The position numbers and the translations under genes were made by a program. Below the pieces are notes generated by a model. The model saw nothing but the letters and a program-made list of their open reading frames with translations, was not told where the DNA came from and searched no databases. Below are positions 1-5,829 of a stretch of DNA of 5,829 nucleotides, piece by piece. This stretch comes from Lachnospiraceae bacterium (lineage in GTDB: Bacteria > Bacillota > Clostridia > Lachnospirales > Lachnospiraceae): the NCBI GenBank assembly GCA_014804565.1, contig JAAUZN010000018.1, positions 1 through 5,829 on the forward strand. The letters are read 5' to 3'. The first letter of the stretch is position 1. Each line of letters begins with the position of its first letter.

Positions 1-1790
1 CGCTGGCGGGACAGCTCTACGGCGAGTTCAAAGAGTTTTTTCCGGAGAATGCGGTAGAGTATTTTGTGTCCTATTACGATTATTATCAGCCGGAGGCCTA
101 TGTGCCTTCTACAGACACTTATATCGCGAAGGATTCCTCCATCAATGATGAGATCGATAAGCTGCGGCTCTCTGCCACGGCCTCTCTGACAGAGCGGCGT
201 GATGTGGTGGTGATTGCCAGTGTTTCATGCATTTACGGATTGGGCAGTCCGGAGGAGTATGCGGGCATGAGTATGTCCCTTCGGCCCGGCATGTCAAAAG
301 ATCGTGATGAGGTGATCCGGGGGCTCATCGAGATGCAGTACGACAGAAACGATATGGATCTGGACCGGTGCTGTTTTCGTGTGCGCGGGGATGTGTTGGA
401 GATCTGTCCGGCGCAGGGCGGCGATTATCTGATCCGTATAGAGTTTTTCGGGGATGAGATCGATCGGATCACGGAGGCAGATCCGTTGACAGGGCAGGTG
501 CATGCGGTTTTGGAGCATGTGATGATTTTCCCGGCTTCTCACTATGTCGTGCCGCAGGAGAAGATCCATACTGCCTGTAAGGTGATCGAGCAGGAACTGG
601 AAGAGCGGGTTAAGTTTTTTAAGAGTGAGGACAGGCTTCTGGAGGCGCAGAGGATCTCAGAGAGAACCAACTTTGACATCGAAATGCTTCGGGAGACAGG
701 GTTTTGCACCGGCATAGAAAACTATTCAAGACATTTGAACGGAATGGCAGAGGGAGAGCCTCCCTTCACGCTTCTGGATTATTTTAAAGATGATTTTCTG
801 ATCATCATAGACGAGTCACACATGACGATCCCCCAGATACGCGGGATGTTCGCGGGGGACCGATCCCGCAAGAACACGCTGGTGGATTATGGATTCCGCC
901 TGCCGTCGGCTCTGGATAACAGACCTCTTTGCTTTGAGGAGTTTGAGAGCCACATCGATCAGATGCTTTTTGTATCGGCGACGCCCTCGGACTATGAGGC
1001 GGCCCACGAACTGTTTCGCACGGAACAGATCATAAGACCCACTGGACTGCTCGATCCGGAAGTGGATGTGCGTCCGGTGGAGGGACAGATCGACGACCTG
1101 ATCTCGGAGATCAACCGGGTGGTGGCGGAGCAGGGCAAGGTGCTTGTGACCACACTCACGAAGAGGATGGCGGAGGATCTGACAGCCTATATGAACGACG
1201 TGGGGATCCGGGTCAAATATCTGCACTCCGACATCGACACGCTGGAACGGGCGGAGATCATCCGGGATATGCGGCTTGACGTTTTTGATGTGTTGGTGGG
1301 AATCAACCTTCTCAGGGAGGGGTTGGATATTCCTGAGATCGCACTGGTGGCGATCCTGGATGCTGACAAGGAAGGATTTCTGAGGTCTGCCACCTCGTTG
1401 ATCCAGACTATCGGACGTGCGGCCAGAAACGCCAAGGGACGGGTCGTCATGTATGCGGATGACATGACGGATTCCATGAATACGGCGATCACGGAGACGA
1501 ACCGCCGCCGGGAGATCCAACAGGCGTACAATAAAGAGCACGGCATTACGCCGCAGACGATCCAGAAGGCAGTGCGGGATCTGATCAGTATCTCCAAGAC
1601 CATTGCGAAGGAAGAACAGCGGTTTGAGAAGGACCCCGAGTCCATGAGCCGGGAGGAGCTGGAGAAGCTGGTCAAAGAGGTGGAGAAGCAGATGAAACGG
1701 GCCGCCGCCGATCTGAATTTCGAGGCTGCCGCCGAGCTGCGTGACCGGATGGTAGAGCTGAAGGTACGGCTGAGAGACTTTGATAAGTGA
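1..1790 (+). CDS. uvrB: UvrABC system protein B (excinuclease subunit B), 5' end missing
   Basis: UvrB is the DNA damage-verifying helicase-like subunit of cytoplasmic nucleotide excision repair; it receives DNA from UvrA and recruits UvrC. The frame is open from the left edge (first full codon at 3) and begins mid-protein at LAGQLYGEF, which matches about residue 69 of E. coli UvrB. About 68 N-terminal residues, including Walker A, therefore lie before the window, leaving 595 codons. Visible in order: the beta-hairpin region [13 protein letters not shown] (from 72), the Walker B/DESH box (810-821), the [10 protein letters not shown] motif (from about 969), the [13 protein letters not shown] motif (about 1140), the [13 protein letters not shown] motif (about 1300), the QTIGRAARN motif (1404-1430), and a C-terminal UVR coiled-coil domain that binds UvrC (about 1650-1780). 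The GTG at 66 is an internal valine codon, not the start. No frameshift or missing motif is seen. It stands first in a uvrB-uvrA pair. Confidence 0.97.
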   Translation, partial: LAGQLYGEFKEFFPENAVEYFVSYYDYYQPEAYVPSTDTYIAKDSSINDEIDKLRLSATASLTERRDVVVIASVSCIYGLGSPEEYAGMSMSLRPGMSKDRDEVIRGLIEMQYDRNDMDLDRCCFRVRGDVLEICPAQGGDYLIRIEFFGDEIDRITEADPLTGQVHAVLEHVMIFPASHYVVPQEKIHTACKVIEQELEERVKFFKSEDRLLEAQRISERTNFDIEMLRETGFCTGIENYSRHLNGMAEGEPPFTLLDYFKDDFLIIIDESHMTIPQIRGMFAGDRSRKNTLVDYGFRLPSALDNRPLCFEEFESHIDQMLFVSATPSDYEAAHELFRTEQIIRPTGLLDPEVDVRPVEGQIDDLISEINRVVAEQGKVLVTTLTKRMAEDLTAYMNDVGIRVKYLHSDIDTLERAEIIRDMRLDVFDVLVGINLLREGLDIPEIALVAILDADKEGFLRSATSLIQTIGRAARNAKGRVVMYADDMTDSMNTAITETNRRREIQQAYNKEHGITPQTIQKAVRDLISISKTIAKEEQRFEKDPESMSREELEKLVKEVEKQMKRAAADLNFEAAAELRDRMVELKVRLRDFDK

Positions 1791-1793
1791 TTT

Positions 1794-1800
1794 AAGGAGG
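1794..1800 (+). promoter_or_regulatory. Ribosome binding site of uvrA
   Basis: AAGGAGG is a perfect Shine-Dalgarno core, six bases before the ATG at 1807, in the short gap after the uvrB stop. It fixes the uvrA start at 1807 rather than at the in-frame TTG at 1780, which overlaps the end of uvrB and would add nine residues that do not look like UvrA. Confidence 0.9.
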
Positions 1801-1806
1801 AACAAC

Positions 1807-4674
1807 ATGTCAGACACCATAAAGATGCGCCCGCGGGAGTACATAAAGATCCGCGGCGCGAACGAACATAATCTGAAAGGGATCGATCTGGATATCCCGC
1901 GCAATGAATTTGTAGTGCTTACGGGATTGTCCGGTTCGGGAAAATCATCCCTTGCCTTTGACACGATCTATGCGGAGGGACAGAGACGTTACATGGAATC
2001 TCTGTCTTCTTATGCGAGGCAGTTTCTGGGCCAGATGGAGAAGCCCGATGTGGAACGGATCGAGGGGCTTTCCCCGGCTATTTCCATTGACCAGAAATCC
2101 ACGAACAGGAACCCCCGCTCTACGGTGGGTACGGTGACGGAGATTTACGATTATTTCCGTCTGCTCTATGCCCGCATCGGTATTCCCCATTGTCCGAACT
2201 GCGGCAAGGAGATCAAAAAGCAGACGGTGGACCAGATCGTGGATCAGGTGATGGCTCTGCCGGAGGGTACGAAGATCCAGCTGCTTGCGCCGGTGGTGCG
2301 GGGCAGGAAGGGACAGCACGAGAAGATCTTTGACCGGGCGCGCAAAAGCGGCTATGTCAGAGTGCGTGTGGACGGCAGCCTCTATGACCTGACTGCGGAG
2401 GCGGAGGAGCTTAAGCTGGACAAAAACATCAAGCACAATATAGAGATCGTGGTGGACCGTCTTGTCGTAAAAGCGGGGATCGAGCGGCGTCTTACGGATT
2501 CTGTAGAGAACGTTTTTGCTTTGGCGGAAGGTCTGATGACGCTGGATGTGATCGACGGGGAGCCGATTCAGTTCAGTCAGAGTTTTGCCTGCCCGGACTG
2601 CGGCATCAGCATCAGTGAGATCGAGCCCAGAAGCTTTTCCTTTAACAATCCCTTCGGCGCTTGTCCGGTCTGTTTCGGCTTGGGTTATAAGATGGAGTTT
2701 GACGTTGATCTGATGATACCTGACAAAGGTGTCAGTTTAGAGGACGGCGCGATCACAGTTTTGGGATGGCAGTCCAGCGGTGATAAGGGCAGCTTTACCA
2801 ACGCGATTCTGCAGGCGCTGGCGAAGGAGTTTAAGTTCAGTTTGAAGACGCCTTTCGGCGAGCTTCCGGAGAAGGTGCAGGATATCATTCTCTACGGCAC
2901 GGATAAAAAGGTGAACGTGTACTATGAGGGGCAGCGCGGAAGCGGAGTCTATCCGATCGCCTTCGAGGGGCTGATCAAGAATGTGGAGCGTCGATACCGG
3001 GAGACGGGCTCCGAGTGGAGCAAGCAGGAGTATGAGTCCTTCATGCGCATTACGCCCTGCAGGGAATGTAAGGGGATGCGTCTGAAAAGAGAATCTCTGG
3101 CGGTGACGGTGTGCGATAAAAATATCTATGAGATCACCTCCATGTCCATTATGAAATTGCATGCCTTTATCGGGGATATGCAGCTGACTCCTCAGCAGGA
3201 GCTGATCGGCAGGCGTGTCTTAAAGGAGATCCGTGCGAGAGTGGGCTTTTTGATGGAAGTGGGCCTGGACTATCTGTCTCTGTCCAGAGCGACAGGTTCT
3301 CTTTCCGGCGGCGAGGCGCAGCGGATACGTCTGGCTACCCAGATCGGATCGGGACTGGTGGGTGTCTGCTATATTCTGGATGAGCCCAGCATCGGTCTGC
3401 ACCAGCGGGATAATGATAAGCTGATCGGAGCGCTGAAGAATCTGAAAGACATGGGGAATACGCTGATCGTGGTGGAGCATGATGAGGATACCATGCTGGC
3501 GGCGGATCATATCGTGGATATCGGGCCGGGTGCGGGAAGCTCCGGCGGCAAGGTCGTGGCGCAGGGAACGGCGGAGGAGATCATGCAGGTGGAGGAATCC
3601 GTCACGGGACAGTACCTGAGCGGCAAGCTGCAGATTCCCGTGCCGAAAACGCGCAGAAAGCCCACGGGCTGGCTCACGGTCAAGGGTGCGGAGGAAAATA
3701 ACTTAAAGAAGATCAATGTGAAATTTCCCACGGGAATCATGACCTGTGTTACAGGCGTATCGGGATCGGGGAAGAGCTCCCTGGTCAATGAGATCCTGTA
3801 TAAGCGTCTGGCGCGGGATCTGAACCGGGCACGCTGTATTCCGGGAAAACATAAGGAGATCTGTGGAATTGAGCAGCTGGATAAGGTCATCAATATAGAC
3901 CAGTCGCCCATCGGCAGGACGCCGCGCTCGAATCCGGCCACCTACACCGGGGTCTTTGACCAGATCCGGGATCTGTTTGCCTCGACACAGGATGCGAAGG
4001 CAAGAGGCTATAAGAAAGGGCGGTTCAGCTTTAATGTGAAGGGCGGCCGCTGCGAAGCCTGCTGCGGAGACGGTATCATAAAGATTGAGATGCACTTTTT
4101 GCCCGATGTCTATGTGCCCTGTGAGGTCTGCGGCGGCAAACGCTATAACCGGGAGACGCTGGAGGTAAAATACAAGGGAAAGAGCATTTTTGATGTGCTG
4201 GACATGACGGTGGAGGAGGCAGTGCCGTTCTTCGAGAATCTGCCTTCCATCCGCAGAAAGATAGAGACTCTGAATGATGTGGGACTCTCTTACATCAAGC
4301 TGGGACAGCCGTCCACCACGCTTTCCGGCGGTGAGGCGCAGCGCATTAAGCTGGCTACGGAACTCTCCAGGCGCAGTACGGGTAAGACGATCTACATTCT
4401 GGACGAGCCCACCACGGGCCTGCACTTTGCGGACGTTCACAAGCTGGTGGATATCCTGCACAAGCTGGCGGAGGGCGGCAATACGGTGGTGGTTATCGAG
4501 CACAATCTGGACGTGATCAAGACCGCCGACTATATCATCGATATGGGTCCGGAGGGCGGCGACGGAGGCGGTACCATGATCGCAGAAGGAACGCCCGAGC
4601 AGGTCGCAAAGAATAAAAAGTCCTACACGGGCGTCTATATCAAAAAAATGTTAGATAGGGCCACAGACTGCTGA
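1807..4674 (+). CDS. uvrA: UvrABC system protein A (excinuclease ATPase subunit A)
   Basis: UvrA is the dimeric ABC-type ATPase that detects bulky DNA lesions and loads UvrB in nucleotide excision repair. The 955 residues agree with the family's usual size (about 940-960). Two ABC modules are complete. Module I has Walker A GLSGSGKS (40-47), signature LSGGEAQR (499-506) and Walker [11 protein letters not shown] (D525, E526). Module II has Walker A GVSGSGKS (650-657), signature LSGGEAQR (839-846) and Walker [11 protein letters not shown] (D866, E867). Cysteine pairs fit zinc modules: C262/C265 with C286/C289, and C749/C752 with C772/C775, the latter next to the DNA-binding zinc finger of module II. 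Further CxxC pairs at C129/C132 and C418/C421 may form the third zinc module known from the Geobacillus stearothermophilus structure (the pairing is my inference). The start is chosen from the AAGGAGG site. It follows uvrB by 16 bases, so the two are probably co-transcribed; no promoter or LexA-type operator is evident in the gap. Confidence 0.98.
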   Translation: MSDTIKMRPREYIKIRGANEHNLKGIDLDIPRNEFVVLTGLSGSGKSSLAFDTIYAEGQRRYMESLSSYARQFLGQMEKPDVERIEGLSPAISIDQKSTNRNPRSTVGTVTEIYDYFRLLYARIGIPHCPNCGKEIKKQTVDQIVDQVMALPEGTKIQLLAPVVRGRKGQHEKIFDRARKSGYVRVRVDGSLYDLTAEAEELKLDKNIKHNIEIVVDRLVVKAGIERRLTDSVENVFALAEGLMTLDVIDGEPIQFSQSFACPDCGISISEIEPRSFSFNNPFGACPVCFGLGYKMEFDVDLMIPDKGVSLEDGAITVLGWQSSGDKGSFTNAILQALAKEFKFSLKTPFGELPEKVQDIILYGTDKKVNVYYEGQRGSGVYPIAFEGLIKNVERRYRETGSEWSKQEYESFMRITPCRECKGMRLKRESLAVTVCDKNIYEITSMSIMKLHAFIGDMQLTPQQELIGRRVLKEIRARVGFLMEVGLDYLSLSRATGSLSGGEAQRIRLATQIGSGLVGVCYILDEPSIGLHQRDNDKLIGALKNLKDMGNTLIVVEHDEDTMLAADHIVDIGPGAGSSGGKVVAQGTAEEIMQVEESVTGQYLSGKLQIPVPKTRRKPTGWLTVKGAEENNLKKINVKFPTGIMTCVTGVSGSGKSSLVNEILYKRLARDLNRARCIPGKHKEICGIEQLDKVINIDQSPIGRTPRSNPATYTGVFDQIRDLFASTQDAKARGYKKGRFSFNVKGGRCEACCGDGIIKIEMHFLPDVYVPCEVCGGKRYNRETLEVKYKGKSIFDVLDMTVEEAVPFFENLPSIRRKIETLNDVGLSYIKLGQPSTTLSGGEAQRIKLATELSRRSTGKTIYILDEPTTGLHFADVHKLVDILHKLAEGGNTVVVIEHNLDVIKTADYIIDMGPEGGDGGGTMIAEGTPEQVAKNKKSYTGVYIKKMLDRATDC

Positions 4675-4685
4675 GACTGCGGCGA
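4675..4685. other. Convergent gap between uvrA and the ATPase gene, no terminator seen
   Basis: Only 11 bases separate the two stop codons (TGA of uvrA and, on the other strand, TAA of the ATPase). I find no GC-rich hairpin followed by a T-run for either direction. A seven-base direct repeat AGACTGC (4665-4671 and 4674-4680) spans the uvrA stop but cannot fold on itself. The minus strand has a run of seven T (4642-4648) inside the uvrA end, without a convincing stem before it. Confidence 0.6.
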
Positions 4686-5819
4686 TTACAGCATCCGATA
4701 CCTCGCCAGGCACGCCAGGATCTCCTGTTGTCTCACATAGGCTGCGGGGCCTGCACCATAGTTTCTGGGGGTCATGGAGAGGATACCTTCTTTTTCCAGT
4801 TTATCGGAGGCCTCCTTTGCCAGTTGGGGAATGGTCTTTTTCCCATTGGCGAGCCGGTCTAAAATATATTGCATGATGTAGGCGAGGGTCGCCGTCTGGC
4901 TTTCGCCTACGATTTGTTCTAAGTAGCGCAGGTCGATCTCATTTTTGTCGAGACTGATCGTATCCCAGCCGTGGACGCGCGCCTTCTCGATCCGCTTAGA
5001 AGAAACCGTCTTTTTCAGCCAGTCGGTTTTCTGTACGTTCTCCTCGATCAGCTCTATGGCAAGTTCCTTTGCCCGTGCGGTCACATCCTTTGTCTCATAG
5101 CAGTCCATCTGTAACACGGTGTCGGCCACCGACAGGTAATCGCCGGAGCTTCCTGCTACCAATATAGTAGAAATACCGAGATCCTGATAGAGACTTCTGA
5201 TCTTCCTGATAAAGGGCGTGATGGGTTCTTTCTCGTCGGAGACGAGCTGCGCCATGCGTCCGTCGCGCACCATAAAGTTGGTGGCGGAGGTGTCCTCGTC
5301 GATCAGCAGAACCGTACTGCCGGCTGCCAGAGCCTCCACCGTATTGGCGGCCTGAGAGGTGCTGCCGCTGGCGTTTTCCGTCTGAAAACGGGTGGTGTCT
5401 GATTTCATCGGCAGATTATTGATAAACATAGAAATATCGGTCTCGTGGATGCAGCGGTGTTCCTCCGCCCGCAGCTTGAAGGCGCTCGCATCGGTGATGA
5501 CCAGCTCTCTGCCGTCCCCGGCAATATGGTTGTAAACGCCGCGCTCTAAGGCTTTTAGCAGGGTAGATTTCCCGTGAAAGCCGCCGCCGGCGATGACGGT
5601 GATTCCCTTGCGGATGCCCATGCCGCGCACTGCGCCGCGGTGAGGAAGCGTGAGTGTCACGGCGAGAGAGTCCGGACTTTCAAATACCACGGCATCCTTC
5701 ATGGGCCGCTGGGAAACGCCGCTCTCTCTGGGGAGAATGGAGCCATCCGCCACGAAAGCCACCAGTTCATGCTCCGCCAGCGCCTCGCGGATAAACTGCT
5801 GGTCGTCCGCCAGCGCCGT
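4686..5819 (-). CDS. Predicted ATPase of the ABC class (COG3044/PF09818 type), C-terminal part, N-terminus missing or interrupted
   Basis: This resembles the family of predicted ABC-class ATPases of unknown function, whose full members are about 550-580 residues, so roughly the first third is absent. Numbering from the GTG at 5762 (358 residues), the segment LVAFVADGSILPRESG precedes a Walker A GGGFHGKS (59-66). A degenerate signature-like stretch SGSTSQA (132-138) stands in place of LSGGQ, and Walker B VLLIDEDTSATN (D155, E156) follows. The C-terminal part has no motif I recognise. No signal peptide or membrane segment is seen, so it is likely cytoplasmic. The frame stays open and family-like upstream of 5762 (ALADDQQFIREALAEHEL), so the GTG is probably an internal valine and not the true start. 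An in-frame TGA at 5820-5822 ends the frame, coinciding with a repeat junction. The substrate is unknown, and its convergent placement beside uvrA does not show a repair role. Confidence 0.88.
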   Translation of the reverse strand, partial: TALADDQQFIREALAEHELVAFVADGSILPRESGVSQRPMKDAVVFESPDSLAVTLTLPHRGAVRGMGIRKGITVIAGGGFHGKSTLLKALERGVYNHIAGDGRELVITDASAFKLRAEEHRCIHETDISMFINNLPMKSDTTRFQTENASGSTSQAANTVEALAAGSTVLLIDEDTSATNFMVRDGRMAQLVSDEKEPITPFIRKIRSLYQDLGISTILVAGSSGDYLSVADTVLQMDCYETKDVTARAKELAIELIEENVQKTDWLKKTVSSKRIEKARVHGWDTISLDKNEIDLRYLEQIVGESQTATLAYIMQYILDRLANGKKTIPQLAKEASDKLEKEGILSMTPRNYGAGPAAYVRQQEILACLARYRML

Positions 5820-5829
5820 TCATGCTCCG
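5765..5829. repeat. 53-bp unit with the start of a second tandem copy at the window edge
   Basis: GTTCATGCTCCG occurs at 5765-5776 and again, identically, at 5818-5829, the last bases given. The spacing is 53 bases, so the window appears to end 12 bases into a second copy of the unit 5765-5817. In the minus-strand ATPase frame the first copy reads AEHE, while the second is shifted and reads through TGA. A 12-base match this close by chance is very unlikely. Confidence 0.7.
5773..5817. repeat. 12-bp direct repeat in the ATPase coding frame
   Basis: TCCGCCAGCGCC is present at 5773-5784 and 5806-5817, 33 bases (11 codons) apart and in the same frame, encoding the ALA of ALADD and ALAE on the minus strand. 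Being in frame, it can be natural protein sequence. It could also have promoted slippage or misassembly that produced the 53-bp repeat at the edge. Confidence 0.75.

Noticed and set aside
66..68. GTG at 66 as the start of uvrB
   Set aside because: The reading frame continues upstream to the window edge with conserved UvrB sequence ([21 protein letters not shown]), so it is an internal valine.
1780..1806. In-frame TTG at 1780 as an alternative uvrA start overlapping uvrB
   Set aside because: The ATG at 1807 has a perfect AAGGAGG six bases before it, and the nine extra residues would include the translated ribosome binding site.
816..1964. A 382-codon open frame on the minus strand opposite uvrB and the start of uvrA
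   Set aside because: It lies wholly antisense to well-recognised coding sequence, is rich in H, R, L and P as expected for a shadow frame, crosses two genes and has no recognisable domain.
2185..2210. The CxxC pair at UvrA residues 129-132 as a sign of an inserted domain
   Set aside because: The CPNCG-type pair is, to my knowledge, normal in Gram-positive UvrA and the protein length is standard, so there is no insertion.
3703..4503. A 266-codon open frame on the minus strand inside uvrA
   Set aside because: Antisense shadow of the second ABC module; the composition is typical of a complementary frame and it has no family resemblance.
4661..4680. Possible terminator hairpin around the uvrA stop
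   Set aside because: The two AGACTGC elements are direct, not inverted, repeats, so they cannot pair, and no T-run follows.

Overview
The window looks like a chromosomal segment from a Clostridia-type Firmicute, most likely a Lachnospiraceae member. This rests on the character of the UvrB and UvrA proteins, a strong AAGGAGG ribosome binding site, and a COG3044-type ATPase of the kind common in that group. The family assignment is by eye from protein character; no search was run.

Layout: (1) positions 1-1790, plus strand, the 3' nine-tenths of uvrB, with its start and Walker A motif lying before the window; (2) positions 1807-4674, plus strand, a complete uvrA of 955 codons, 16 bases after uvrB and preceded by its own ribosome binding site; (3) positions 4686 to about 5819, minus strand, the C-terminal part of a predicted ATPase of the ABC class (COG3044 / PF09818 type), converging on uvrA with an 11-base gap. 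There is no stretch over 300 bases without a gene, and I see no RNA gene, mobile element, CRISPR array or clear terminator.

UvrB and UvrA are partners in nucleotide excision repair. UvrA recognises distorted DNA and loads UvrB, which verifies the lesion and recruits UvrC. The uvrB-uvrA order with tight spacing points to co-transcription. The convergent ATPase is on the opposite strand and has no established role in this pathway.

The oddest thing is at the right edge. The last 12 bases repeat an element 53 bases earlier, as if a second tandem copy of a 53-bp unit were beginning. Because 53 is not a multiple of three, this puts an in-frame TGA into the ATPase frame exactly past the junction. 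It is either an assembly artefact at a contig end or a real duplication that breaks the gene. Apart from that, the region is an ordinary DNA repair operon; I do not see a novel system in it.
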